A stretch of 19,119 nt of DNA from CAYZJV01 sp964478945 (GCA_964478945.1 CAYZJV010000055.1:1-19119); one strand, 5' to 3'. Counted from the stretch's first letter, positions 5,359 to 14,194 are shown. Program-made: numbers and translations. The notes: generated by a model not told the origin, from the letters alone.

Positions 5359-6985
5359 GAACACCATGCATGTGGCACTGTTCGATTCCACATTGCGCGA
5401 TGGAGCCCAAGCCGAGGGAATCAGCTTCTCCGTTCTCGATAAGCTGAAGATCGTGAAGCTGTTGGATGACTTGGGTGTGGAGTATGTGGAGGCCGGCAAT
5501 CCGGGATCGAATCCCAAGGATCTCGAGTTCTTCCAACAGGTCGAGCATATGGAATTGAAGAAGGTGAAGCTGGTCGCCTTCGGTGCGACCCGCAGAAGAA
5601 ATGTGGCGGTTCAGGATGATGCCAACATTCTTTCTCTGTTGTCGGCCAAGACTCCGGTCGTCTCCATTTTCGGTAAAAGCTGGGACTTCCAGGTCACCGA
5701 CATCATCCGGACCACGTTGAAGGAAAACCTTGCGATGATCCGTGATACCATTTCTTTTCTGGTCGAAAAGGGTAAGGAAGTGGTCTTTGATGCGGAACAT
5801 TTCTTCGATGGATATCTTGAGAATCCCACTTATGCGATGGAGACCGTGATGGTGGCGGCCGAAGCGGGTGCCTCATCGATAGCCTTGTGCGATACCCGCG
5901 GTGGAGTGGTTCCCTCCCAAGTGGCGAAAGCCACCGCCCTTGTGGTTGGAGAATTGGGAAAAGCCTATCCCCATGTGGTGGTCGGAATCCATACCCACAA
6001 CGACGGATCGTGCGCCGATGCAAGCTCGATCATGGCGGTCGAGGCGGGAGCGAGACAAGTGCAGGGAACCCTCGTGGGATTCGGGGAGAGGTGTGGAAAC
6101 GCCTGTTTGGCGACGATCATTCCCACTTTACAACTCAAGCTTGGTTTTGATGTGTTGGATGCCGATGCTTTGTCACACCTCACCTTGACGACCCATTCGG
6201 TGGCCGAGATCGCCAACGTCTCCATACCACACGGCACCCCATATATCGGGAGAAGTGCCTTCACCCACAAGGGAGGTATGCATATCGATGGAATCGCAAA
6301 GAATCCCCGCTCGTTCGAACATATCGATCCCGAATCCGTGGGCAATGAAAGAAGAATGCTGATGAGTGAGGTGGCCGGAAGGGCAACGATACTCAAAAGG
6401 ATCCAGAAATATGCTCCCAATCTGGGCAAGGATGCTCCCGAAACGAAGCAAATCATCGACATGCTCAAGAGGATGGAGATGTCGGGATACCAGTTCGAAG
6501 GTGCCGAAAGTTCCTTCGAGTTGGTGATCGCAAAGCATCTCGGTAAGCATCAACCCTATTTTGCACTCGACCACTACAAGACATTGGGTGAGAAGCCCCT
6601 CACCGGAGATCCACAAACGAGCCATACCGCGGTGGTGAAGGTGGCTGTGGATGGAGAGTTGGCGATTGCGGTGGCGCAGGGAGATGGTCCGGTCCATGCC
6701 TTGGACAAGGCCTTGAGAAAAGTGCTGGAGGATTTCTATCCCATATTGGCCACCGTTCATCTCACCGACTACAAAGTTCGTGTGCTCGACTCGAAGGATG
6801 CCTCGGCGGCCAAGGTGAGGGTGCTCATCGAAACCACCGATGGAGAGAACTCCTGGTCGACGGTGGGCGTCTCAACCGATATAATCGAAGCAAGCTGGAT
6901 GGCGCTTGTCGATTCCATAGAATACAAACTGATGAAGGAGGGGATCGTTGCCCCGTCCGATCATCTGCAAGGAGATAACAAATGA
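5351..6985 (+). CDS. cimA: (R)-citramalate synthase
   Basis: A 544-residue paralogue of LeuA that condenses pyruvate with acetyl-CoA to citramalate, opening the threonine-independent route to 2-oxobutyrate and isoleucine. It carries FDSTLRDGAQAEGISFSVLDKL (catalytic Arg16, Asp17), FDAEHFFDGY (147-156) and HTHNDGSCADASSIMAVEAGA (from 214), all typical of the long bacterial CimA family and distinct from LeuA's HCHNDLG. The C-terminal regulatory domain contains GVSTDIIEASW. ATG 5351 is preferred over an upstream in-frame ATG at 5324 because AAGGAG (5338-5343) is 7 nt before it and the N-terminus then matches the family. It overlaps leuA by 8 nt and leuC by ATGA, so translation is probably coupled. 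No ilvA is present in the window. Confidence 0.92.
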   Translation: MSENTMHVALFDSTLRDGAQAEGISFSVLDKLKIVKLLDDLGVEYVEAGNPGSNPKDLEFFQQVEHMELKKVKLVAFGATRRRNVAVQDDANILSLLSAKTPVVSIFGKSWDFQVTDIIRTTLKENLAMIRDTISFLVEKGKEVVFDAEHFFDGYLENPTYAMETVMVAAEAGASSIALCDTRGGVVPSQVAKATALVVGELGKAYPHVVVGIHTHNDGSCADASSIMAVEAGARQVQGTLVGFGERCGNACLATIIPTLQLKLGFDVLDADALSHLTLTTHSVAEIANVSIPHGTPYIGRSAFTHKGGMHIDGIAKNPRSFEHIDPESVGNERRMLMSEVAGRATILKRIQKYAPNLGKDAPETKQIIDMLKRMEMSGYQFEGAESSFELVIAKHLGKHQPYFALDHYKTLGEKPLTGDPQTSHTAVVKVAVDGELAIAVAQGDGPVHALDKALRKVLEDFYPILATVHLTDYKVRVLDSKDASAAKVRVLIETTDGENSWSTVGVSTDIIEASWMALVDSIEYKLMKEGIVAPSDHLQGDNK

Positions 6986-8250
6986 GTATGACCATGTCGC
7001 AAAAGATCCTGGCCGCCCACGCCAACCTGGATGAGGTTCGCGCTGGACAGTTGGTGATGGCGGATTTGGATCTGGTGCTGGGAAACGATATCACCGCTCC
7101 CGTGGCGATAAAGGAATTCGCCAAATTTGGTATCGACAAGGTGTTCGACAGGAAGAAGGTCGCCTTGGTTCCCGACCACTTCACTCCAAACAAGGACATC
7201 AAAGCGGCCCAACAATGCAAGATGATGCGCGAGTTCGCCACCGACAAGGAAATCGAGAACTACTTCGAGATCGGTCAGATGGGTATCGAGCATGCCTTGC
7301 TACCTGAACAGGGCCTCGTCGATGCAGGCGATTTGATCATCGGAGCCGATAGCCACACCTGCACCTATGGGGCCTTGGGTGCATTCTCGACCGGAGTCGG
7401 CAGTACCGATATGGCTGCGGGAATGGCCACCGGGAAGGCTTGGTTCAAAGTCCCTTCGGCACTCCGTTTCCACCTCACGGGGAAACTTGGGAAATGGGTA
7501 TCCGGCAAAGACCTCATACTCCATATCATCGGGATGATCGGAGTCGATGGAGCGCTCTACAAATCAATGGAATTCACCGGACCCGGGGTCGCATCCCTGG
7601 GTATCGACGATCGATTCACCATCTGTAACATGGCCATTGAAGCTGGAGCGAAGAACGGGATTTTCGGTGTGGATGAAGTGGCTCTCGCATATTTGGCAGA
7701 GCATTGCGAACGACAACCGGTGGTGTACGCTCCCGATGAGGATGCCGAGTACGATGCGACCTACGAAATCGATCTTTCACAGGTCAGGCCAACCGTTTCA
7801 TTCCCACATCTTCCCGACAACACCCGTACGATCGATGAAGTGGGAGAGGTGAAAATCGACCAAGTGGTCATCGGTTCCTGCACAAACGGGCGGATCAGCG
7901 ATCTTCGTATCGCAGCCGGCATCCTGAAAGGGAAGAAGGTCGACCCGAGGGTGCGTACGATCGTATTCCCCGCTACCCAGACGATCTATCTCCAAGCGAT
8001 GGAGGAGGGATTGTTGAAGACCTTTGTGGAATCCGGTGCGGTGGTGAGCACACCGACTTGCGGTCCTTGCCTGGGTGGCCATATGGGAATCCTTGCCGAG
8101 GGAGAGCGTGCGGTGGCCACTACGAACCGGAATTTCGTAGGACGAATGGGACATGTGGGCAGTGAGGTCTACCTTGCCAGTCCGGCGGTTGCGGCCGCAT
8201 CGGCACTTACGGGATATATCAGCAACCCCGAAACGATCGAGGAGAAGTAA
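6982..8250 (+). CDS. leuC: 3-isopropylmalate / citramalate dehydratase, large subunit
   Basis: A 422-residue aconitase-family subunit that isomerises 2- to 3-isopropylmalate and, in organisms with CimA, citramalate to 3-methylmalate. Iron-sulfur ligands are visible as Cys300 (GSCTNGR) and Cys360/Cys363 (TCGPCLGGHMG). Other family signatures are GADSHTCTYGALGAFSTGVGS (from 121) and VPDHFTP. The length and the TCGPCLGG form resemble the LeuC/homoaconitase type that pairs with a short separate LeuD. AAGGAG (6969-6974) precedes the ATG by 7 nt. The start overlaps the cimA stop as ATGA and leuD follows after 3 nt, so the two subunits are co-translated in step. Confidence 0.95.
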   Translation: MSMTMSQKILAAHANLDEVRAGQLVMADLDLVLGNDITAPVAIKEFAKFGIDKVFDRKKVALVPDHFTPNKDIKAAQQCKMMREFATDKEIENYFEIGQMGIEHALLPEQGLVDAGDLIIGADSHTCTYGALGAFSTGVGSTDMAAGMATGKAWFKVPSALRFHLTGKLGKWVSGKDLILHIIGMIGVDGALYKSMEFTGPGVASLGIDDRFTICNMAIEAGAKNGIFGVDEVALAYLAEHCERQPVVYAPDEDAEYDATYEIDLSQVRPTVSFPHLPDNTRTIDEVGEVKIDQVVIGSCTNGRISDLRIAAGILKGKKVDPRVRTIVFPATQTIYLQAMEEGLLKTFVESGAVVSTPTCGPCLGGHMGILAEGERAVATTNRNFVGRMGHVGSEVYLASPAVAAASALTGYISNPETIEEK

Positions 8251-8253
8251 ACG

Positions 8254-8748
8254 ATGAAAGCACAGGGAAAAGCCTTTCGTTATGGCGATAATGTGGATAC
8301 CGATGTCATCATTCCGGCACGGTACTTGAACACCAGCGATCCGAAAGAGTTGGCCAGCCACTGCATGGAAGATATCGATGCGACATTCGTAGACAAGGTT
8401 TCCGATGGAGACATCATGGTCGCCGATAGGAATTTCGGTTGTGGTTCAAGTCGGGAACATGCCCCCTTGGCGATCAAGACCGCGGGAATCAGCTGTGTGA
8501 TCGCAGCCTCCTTTGCCCGGATCTTCTACCGTAATGCGATAAACATCGGGCTCGCGATCCTCGAGTGTCCCGAAGCAGTGGCCGGCATCAAATCCGATGA
8601 CAGCGTTGAAGTCGATTTCTCCACTGGAAAGATCACCAACATGAGCACCGGTGAGAGTTGGTCGGCCGAGCCATTTCCTCCCTTCATCCAGAAAATGATC
8701 GCTTCCGATGGATTGATCAATTACCTGAAGAAGGAGGTGTTGGTATGA
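8254..8748 (+). CDS. leuD: 3-isopropylmalate / citramalate dehydratase, small subunit
   Basis: A 164-residue swivel-domain subunit that completes the LeuCD dehydratase. It shows the GDNVDTDVIIPARYL N-terminal motif (11-25) and the substrate-binding loop FGCGSSREHAP (61-71), followed by ASFARIFYRNAINIGL. The length is that of the short LeuD form paired with the LeuC type seen upstream. AGGAG (8240-8244) lies in the end of leuC, 9 nt before the ATG. The stop overlaps the leuB start (ATGA). Confidence 0.95.
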   Translation: MKAQGKAFRYGDNVDTDVIIPARYLNTSDPKELASHCMEDIDATFVDKVSDGDIMVADRNFGCGSSREHAPLAIKTAGISCVIAASFARIFYRNAINIGLAILECPEAVAGIKSDDSVEVDFSTGKITNMSTGESWSAEPFPPFIQKMIASDGLINYLKKEVLV

Positions 8749-9809
8749 AGCTGCAAATTGCGATCGTTCCGGGAGACGGCATTGGTCCCGATATCGTGGC
8801 CGAAGCCTTGAAAGTCATGGGAGCGGTGGGAACGAAGTTCAACCATAAGTTCGACTTCTCCTTCTATATTGCCGGAGGAAGCGCGCTCGACAGTGTCGGA
8901 GTACCTCTTCCCGAATCGACCTTGGTTGGTTGCAAAGATGCCCAAGCGGTATTGCTTGGGGCGGTGGGAGGCCCCAAGTGGGATCATCTCGCGGGGAATA
9001 TGAGACCGGAACAGGCCCTGCTCGGATTGAGAAGCGGTTTGGGATTGTTCTGCAACCTGCGTCCAGCGATACTCTACGACCAACTGTCCGATGCATGTCC
9101 CTTGAAAGGGGAGCTGATAGAAGGTGGACTCGACATCATGGTGGTGCGTGAGCTCACCGGTGGCATCTACTTCGGAAAGCGAGGTCGGAATGAAGACGGA
9201 ACCACCGCATTCGATACATTGACCTATAGTGTTCCTGAGGTGGAGAGGATCGCAAGGATGGCGTTCGGAATCGCCATGAAGCGCAACAAGCGGTTGATGA
9301 GTGTCGACAAGGCGAACATCCTCGAGTCTTCCCGCTTGTGGCGTTCGGTCGTCGACCGGATTGCGAAGGAATATCCCGAAGTCTCGGTGGACCATATGTA
9401 TGTCGACAATGCGGCGATGCAATTGGTACGCAATCCGAGACAATTCGATGTGGTGGTCACCGGCAACATGTTCGGTGATATACTGAGTGATGAGGCAAGC
9501 ATGATCACCGGATCGATCGGGATGCTTCCTTCGGCGAGTCTCCGTTCCGACAGTTTCGGCATGTACGAACCGATCCACGGATCGGCCCCGGACATCGCCG
9601 GCCAGGACAAGGCGAATCCCATCGCCACCATACTTTCGGTGGCCATGATGCTTCGCTATACCTTCGACCTCCCCCAGGAGGCCGATGCGGTGGAAGCAGC
9701 CGTAGGGAAGGCCCTTGATGAAGGATTTAGGACCGGTGACATCATGAGCAAGGGAATGACACTGGTGGGAACGAAGGAAATGGGCTCGATCATAGCCCGG
9801 AATATCTAG
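8745..9809 (+). CDS. leuB: 3-isopropylmalate / 3-methylmalate dehydrogenase
   Basis: A 354-residue beta-decarboxylating dehydrogenase that oxidises 3-isopropylmalate to 2-oxoisocaproate with NAD+. In the citramalate route it also makes 2-oxobutyrate. Visible motifs are PGDGIGPDIVAEA near the N-terminus, the substrate-binding stretch VRELTGGIYFGKRGR, DKANILESSRLWR, and the metal and cofactor region VVTGNMFGDILSDEASMITGS to EPIHGSAPDIAGQDKANP. ATG 8745 is chosen because AAGGAGG (8731-8737) lies 7 nt upstream and the product then starts just before the GDGIGP motif; upstream in-frame starts would only add residues encoded inside leuD. It overlaps leuD by 4 nt and lies 35 nt before ilvE. Confidence 0.95.
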   Translation: MKLQIAIVPGDGIGPDIVAEALKVMGAVGTKFNHKFDFSFYIAGGSALDSVGVPLPESTLVGCKDAQAVLLGAVGGPKWDHLAGNMRPEQALLGLRSGLGLFCNLRPAILYDQLSDACPLKGELIEGGLDIMVVRELTGGIYFGKRGRNEDGTTAFDTLTYSVPEVERIARMAFGIAMKRNKRLMSVDKANILESSRLWRSVVDRIAKEYPEVSVDHMYVDNAAMQLVRNPRQFDVVVTGNMFGDILSDEASMITGSIGMLPSASLRSDSFGMYEPIHGSAPDIAGQDKANPIATILSVAMMLRYTFDLPQEADAVEAAVGKALDEGFRTGDIMSKGMTLVGTKEMGSIIARNI

Positions 9810-9844
9810 GAAATTCACAGCCGGAAAGGCGAGGAGAACACAAG

Positions 9845-10729
9845 ATGAGTGGACAGTTGGTATATCTCGAAGGGGCATACGTCCCATTGGAAGAAGCGAA
9901 GATTCCGGTCATGGACCACGGATTGCTCTACGGAGATGGCATTTTCGAAGGAATCAGGGCCTATGGTGGCAGGGTATTCAGACTCGAAGACCACATGAGG
10001 AGATTTCAATCGGCCGCACGTGCAATCAATTTGGAACTTCCCCTTTCCATTGAAGAGATAACCGAAATCGTCCTGGAGACCTGCCGCAGGAACGACATCG
10101 TCGATGGATACGTCCGTTTGGTGTGTACCCGCGGTGCCGATGGATTGGGTTTGTACCCGAAACCGAACTCCGCAAAACCCAGACTGTTCTGTATCGCGGG
10201 ACAAGTCGCCCTGTATAGCGACGAGGCCTATCGCCGCGGTCTCAAGGTGGTCACCAGCCATTTGAGACGGAACAAGGCGACCATCGTCGATCCCCAGATC
10301 AAGAGCCTCAACTATCTGAACAATATCCTCGCTTCGATTGAAGCGCATCGCTATGGAGCCGATGAAGCGTTGATGTTGAATGAAGAGGGTGTGGTCACCG
10401 AATGTACCGGTGACAACATCTTCATCGTAAAGAACAAGGTCATCAGTACTCCTCCGGTATGGCTGGGAACCTTGGATGGCATCACCCGACAAGCGGTGAT
10501 CAGAATCGCAGGGAAGTTGGGATATGAGTTGAACGAAGTGCCGTTCACCCATTTCAATGTGTTGAATGCCGATGAGGCGTTCCTCACCGGAACCGCTGCG
10601 GAAATCATCGCATTGACCGAACTCGATGGACAGAAAATCGGCACGGGAGTTGCGGGAGATGTGACGATGGAACTGCTCGCCGCCTTCCGCGAGTACACGA
10701 AGCAACCGGAGAATGGAGCCAAGATATGA
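9845..10729 (+). CDS. ilvE: Branched-chain amino acid aminotransferase
   Basis: A 294-residue fold-type IV PLP aminotransferase that transfers the amino group from glutamate to the three branched-chain 2-oxoacids in the last step for all three products. MDHGLLYGDGIFEGIRAY (23-40) is the N-terminal family signature. The PLP lysine is Lys153 in QIKSLNYLNN, and EGVVTECTGDNIF supplies the cofactor-contacting Glu. D-amino acid transaminases share this fold, but the GDGIFEGIR motif, the length and the operon point to IlvE. AGGAG (9832-9836) is 8 nt upstream. The stop overlaps the ilvD start (ATGA). Confidence 0.93.
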   Translation: MSGQLVYLEGAYVPLEEAKIPVMDHGLLYGDGIFEGIRAYGGRVFRLEDHMRRFQSAARAINLELPLSIEEITEIVLETCRRNDIVDGYVRLVCTRGADGLGLYPKPNSAKPRLFCIAGQVALYSDEAYRRGLKVVTSHLRRNKATIVDPQIKSLNYLNNILASIEAHRYGADEALMLNEEGVVTECTGDNIFIVKNKVISTPPVWLGTLDGITRQAVIRIAGKLGYELNEVPFTHFNVLNADEAFLTGTAAEIIALTELDGQKIGTGVAGDVTMELLAAFREYTKQPENGAKI

Positions 10730-12396
10730 GAAGCGACCAGATGAAAAGTGGTGTTGCAAGAGCACCACACCGTTCATTGATGAAGGCGTTGGGACTGACC
10801 GACCGTGAGATTCAATCGCCCCTAGTAGGAATCGTGAATTCGGCCAATGGCATCATTCCGGGCCATGTGCATGTGAACAGGATCGTGGATGCGGTGAAGG
10901 CCGGTGTGCGTTCAGCAGGCGGTACCCCGATCGAATTTTCCGTAATCGGTGTATGTGATGGGATTGCCATGGGGCACAAGGGTATGAAGTATTCCCTCGC
11001 GAGCAGGGAATTGATTGCCGATTCGGTGGAAGTCATGGCCACCGCCCATCCTTTCGACGCTCTGGTCATGGTACCGAACTGCGACAAGATTGTGCCTGCC
11101 ATGCTGATGGCAGCCGCAAGGATCAATATTCCTACCGTAGTCGTTTCGGGAGGAGCCATGTTGGCTGGTCATCTTCCCGGGAAAAAGGACGCGATCGATC
11201 TCAACAGTGTATTCGAGGCTGTCGGTGCACATTCCGCGGGTAAGATCAGCGACAACGAGTTGCTCGCATGTGAAAACTCGGCTTGTCCCACCTGTGGTTC
11301 CTGTTCGGGTATGTTCACTGCCAACAGCATGAACTGTCTCACCGAAGCCCTTGGTATGGGCCTGCCAGGCAATGGTACGGTTCCCGCCGTCTATGCCGAA
11401 AGGGATCGATTGGCCAAGGAAGCCGGTTATGCGGTGATGGAGCTCTATAAGAAACAAATCAAACCATCCGATATCATGACACCGGAAGCCTTCATGAATG
11501 CCTTGGCAGTCGATATGGCGCTCGGATGCAGCACCAACAGCATGTTGCACTTGCCTGCGATCGCGCACGAGGCGCATGTCGAACTCGATATCTTCAAAGC
11601 CAATGAGGTGAGCAAGAGGACTCCCAATCTCTGCCATCTCGCTCCCTCCGGACCGTACCATATCGAAGACCTCTACCGGGCCGGCGGTGTGATGGCCGTG
11701 ATGTCGGAGCTCAACAAGAAGGGATTGATACACACAGAGTCGCTCACCGTATCGGGTAAGACGATCGGTTCCCAGATCGCGGCGGCAACCAATTACGACA
11801 ACGAAGTGATCCGTCCAATCGATACACCCCATAGCAAAACGGGGGGAATTGCGGTGCTTCGTGGCAACCTCGCACCGAATGGTGCGGTGGTGAAACGCGC
11901 CGCGGTCGCACCCGAAATGCTCAAGCACAGTGGTCCTGCACGAGTGTTCGAATCCGAAGAAGACGTGAGCATGGCGATCTATCGAGGTCACATCAAGAAG
12001 GGCGATGTGGTGGTGATTCGCTATGAAGGACCGAAGGGAGGTCCCGGAATGCGCGAGATGCTGGGACCCACAAGCGCCATCGCTGGCATGGGACTCGACA
12101 AGGATGTAGCGCTCATCACCGATGGACGATTCAGTGGAGCGACCCGTGGTGCCTCGATCGGCCACGTCTCTCCCGAAGCGGCCGAAGGTGGACCTATCGC
12201 GTTCGTACGTGAGGGAGACATCATCGAGATCGATATCGAGCAGGGATTGCTTTCACTACGGGTCGATGAGAAGGAACTCGAGGAGCGGAAGAAAGGATGG
12301 GTGGCCCCAGAACCCCCCATCACCACCGGTTACCTCGCCAGATACGCCAAACAAGTCACCAATGCAGCTACAGGAGCGGTGTTCGCCGATAGATAG
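10726..12396 (+). CDS. ilvD: Dihydroxyacid dehydratase
   Basis: A 556-residue enzyme that dehydrates 2,3-dihydroxyisovalerate and 2,3-dihydroxy-3-methylvalerate to the branched 2-oxoacids. Cluster cysteines are recognisable at Cys119 (VPNCDK) and Cys190/Cys193 (CPTCGSCSGMFTAN). The end has FSGATRGASIGHVSPEAAEGGPIAFV. Near the N-terminus NSANGIIPGHVHVN replaces the Cys-containing motif of [2Fe-2S] plant and mycobacterial-type enzymes and resembles the E. coli-type sequence. This suggests the oxygen-labile [4Fe-4S] form, consistent with anaerobic life (inference). GGAG (10715-10718) lies 7 nt upstream. A perfect hairpin begins on the stop codon. Confidence 0.95.
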   Translation: MRSDQMKSGVARAPHRSLMKALGLTDREIQSPLVGIVNSANGIIPGHVHVNRIVDAVKAGVRSAGGTPIEFSVIGVCDGIAMGHKGMKYSLASRELIADSVEVMATAHPFDALVMVPNCDKIVPAMLMAAARINIPTVVVSGGAMLAGHLPGKKDAIDLNSVFEAVGAHSAGKISDNELLACENSACPTCGSCSGMFTANSMNCLTEALGMGLPGNGTVPAVYAERDRLAKEAGYAVMELYKKQIKPSDIMTPEAFMNALAVDMALGCSTNSMLHLPAIAHEAHVELDIFKANEVSKRTPNLCHLAPSGPYHIEDLYRAGGVMAVMSELNKKGLIHTESLTVSGKTIGSQIAAATNYDNEVIRPIDTPHSKTGGIAVLRGNLAPNGAVVKRAAVAPEMLKHSGPARVFESEEDVSMAIYRGHIKKGDVVVIRYEGPKGGPGMREMLGPTSAIAGMGLDKDVALITDGRFSGATRGASIGHVSPEAAEGGPIAFVREGDIIEIDIEQGLLSLRVDEKELEERKKGWVAPEPPITTGYLARYAKQVTNAATGAVFADR

Positions 12397-12416
12397 CGGA
12401 GGTTATTCACCTCCGC
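12396..12416 (+). other. Perfect intercistronic hairpin between ilvD and ilvB
   Basis: GCGGAGGT (12396-12403) and ACCTCCGC (12409-12416) form an 8-bp perfect stem with a TATTC loop, starting at the last base of the ilvD stop. No T-run follows. The left arm carries GGAGG, so the structure also keeps this Shine-Dalgarno-like sequence out of use. It lies 14 nt before the ilvB start and may affect ilvB expression or mRNA processing. Confidence 0.65.
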
Positions 12417-12430
12417 ATTGAAGGGAATTC

Positions 12431-14131
12431 ATGAAGAACTTCCCATGGAGAAAGTGCATGAAGTTGAATGGAGCCGAAATCATCATCGAATGTCTCAAGG
12501 AACAGAAGGTCGACACCATATTCGGGTTTCCCGGAGGAGCGGTACTGAACATCTACGATGCCTTGTACAAGAATAGGGATTCGATACGCCATATCTTGAC
12601 CTCGCATGAGCAGGGAGCATCACATGCCGCCGACGGCTATGCCCGATCCACGGGCAAGGTCGGCGTGGTGTTCGCCACCAGCGGCCCGGGAGCGACCAAC
12701 CTTGTCACCGGTCTTGCGACCGCCTATATGGATTCGATTCCGGTGGTGGCCTTCACCGGCAATGTGCCGACCCAATTGTTGGGAAAGGATAGTTTTCAAG
12801 AGGTCGACATCAGTGGAATCACGATGCCGATCACCAAACACAACTACATCGTCAAGGATGTGAAGGAGCTTGCGAACACCATCAGAAGCGCCTTCAGGAT
12901 CGCAAGGGAAGGTCGTCCGGGTCCGGTACTCATCGATGTTCCCAAGGACGTCACCTCAGCGACGGTGGAGTACCAGTCGGCAGCTCATGCGGACTATGTT
13001 CCCGATTCGGAATCGGTGAAAAGGAGTGCACTTGAAAAGACTGTCAAATTGATCAAGGAATCCTCCCGTCCGATGCTGTACGTGGGCGGCGGAGTGATGA
13101 GATCGAATGCCCAGATGGAACTTGCCGAATTCCTGGAAAAATTCGACTGTCCCATGGGGGTTTCGTTGATGGGAACAGGATCGATCGATACCACCCATCC
13201 CCGCTTCACTGGAATGATCGGAATGCACGGAACGAGGGTCTCCAACATTGCGGTGAACAATTGTGACCTGCTGGTGGTCATTGGAGCGAGATTCAGTGAT
13301 CGGGTGGTCAGCAAAGCCAGTGCGTTTGCGAGAAAGGCCAAGATCGTCCATATCGATGTGGATCCGGCGGAGATCAACAAGAACATCGCCACTTACCACC
13401 ATGTGATAGGGGACATCAAAGTAGTGCTTGCCAACTTGAACCACATGCTTGCGAAGCCGATCACCCACACACCATGGATGGAACAGATCGCCAAATGGAA
13501 AACGGAACATCCCGTGAAAGTCGCCGGTGAAACCCGTCGGTCAGCAGAAATCCTTTGGGCCCTGTCGAAGGTAATGCCCGAAGATGCGGTTGTGGTGACC
13601 GAAGTGGGACAACACCAGATGTGGGCTGCCCAATTCTACCATCATACTCCCAAAACCAAATTCCTCACCTCGGGAGGGCTTGGCACCATGGGATATGGAA
13701 CGGGTGCGGCCATAGGGGCACAAGTGGGCAATCCCGACAAGAGGGTGGTGAACGTCGCCGGAGACGGTTCGTTCAAGATGAACTGCAATGAATTGGCCAC
13801 CATTGCCCGCTACCAATTGCCGGTGATCGTACTTGTGATGAACAACAAAACCTTGGGAATGGTTCGACAATGGCAGACGCTTTTCTACGAAGAACGGTAC
13901 TCCGAAACCACTTTGGACACCCATATCGATTGGGTCGGTCTTGCAAAAGCCTATGGAGTCGATGGAATGCATCTGCGTTTGGATGATGATCCGGAACGTG
14001 TGCTTGCCAACGCGGTCTCTTCCGGGAAGGCTGTGGTGATCGATTGTGAGATACCCACCGACAACAAGGTGTATCCCATGGTGGCTCCGGGAGCCTCAAT
14101 CGATGAGATGATTGAAGAAGTGATAGATTGA
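12431..14131 (+). CDS. ilvB: Acetolactate synthase, large (catalytic) subunit
   Basis: A 566-residue TPP enzyme that joins two pyruvates to 2-acetolactate (for Val and Leu), or pyruvate with 2-oxobutyrate (for Ile). The N-terminal PYR domain has FGFPGGAVLNIYDAL and the catalytic Glu60 in SHEQGASHAADGYAR. The central FAD-binding-type domain includes IGARFSDR. The C-terminal PP domain has GDGSFKMNCNELATI (from about residue 444), the Mg-TPP motif. Two starts are possible: 12431 (AAGGG 5 nt before) and 12458, where GGAG (12447-12450) lies 7 nt before MKLNGAEIII, which is closer to the usual family N-terminus. It is the last gene of the operon, far from its regulatory subunit ilvN, and is followed by a terminator. 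Confidence 0.95.
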   Translation: MKNFPWRKCMKLNGAEIIIECLKEQKVDTIFGFPGGAVLNIYDALYKNRDSIRHILTSHEQGASHAADGYARSTGKVGVVFATSGPGATNLVTGLATAYMDSIPVVAFTGNVPTQLLGKDSFQEVDISGITMPITKHNYIVKDVKELANTIRSAFRIAREGRPGPVLIDVPKDVTSATVEYQSAAHADYVPDSESVKRSALEKTVKLIKESSRPMLYVGGGVMRSNAQMELAEFLEKFDCPMGVSLMGTGSIDTTHPRFTGMIGMHGTRVSNIAVNNCDLLVVIGARFSDRVVSKASAFARKAKIVHIDVDPAEINKNIATYHHVIGDIKVVLANLNHMLAKPITHTPWMEQIAKWKTEHPVKVAGETRRSAEILWALSKVMPEDAVVVTEVGQHQMWAAQFYHHTPKTKFLTSGGLGTMGYGTGAAIGAQVGNPDKRVVNVAGDGSFKMNCNELATIARYQLPVIVLVMNNKTLGMVRQWQTLFYEERYSETTLDTHIDWVGLAKAYGVDGMHLRLDDDPERVLANAVSSGKAVVIDCEIPTDNKVYPMVAPGASIDEMIEEVID

Positions 14132-14151
14132 TGGCAAAGTCTTGAGATACA

Positions 14152-14194
14152 AAGAAGCTGTCGCTAGGGGAATACACCGGTGCGGCAGCTTCTT
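14152..14194. terminator. Terminator of the ilv-leu operon, probably bidirectional
   Basis: AAGAAGCTGTCGC (14152-14164) pairs with GCGGCAGCTTCTT (14182-14194), 13 bp including one G-U, with a 17-nt loop, 20 nt after the ilvB stop. On the + strand the right arm runs into CTTCTTCTTCG. On the - strand the stem is followed by TTTGTATC. Both tails are short and interrupted, so efficiency is uncertain, but the position between convergent units supports the call. Confidence 0.65.

Noticed and set aside
8658..8744. Longer N-terminus for LeuB starting inside leuD
   Set aside because: The start at 8745 has an excellent AAGGAGG site and places the conserved GDGIGP motif at its usual distance from the N-terminus.
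8721..9887. 388-codon open frame on the - strand
   Set aside because: It lies antisense to leuB, whose family motifs are complete. The translation is His/Arg-rich and of low plausibility, as expected for a shadow frame of a G+C-balanced gene.
10912..12165. 417-codon open frame on the - strand
   Set aside because: It is fully antisense to ilvD and has no recognisable motif. Long antisense frames recur across this operon because of its codon use.
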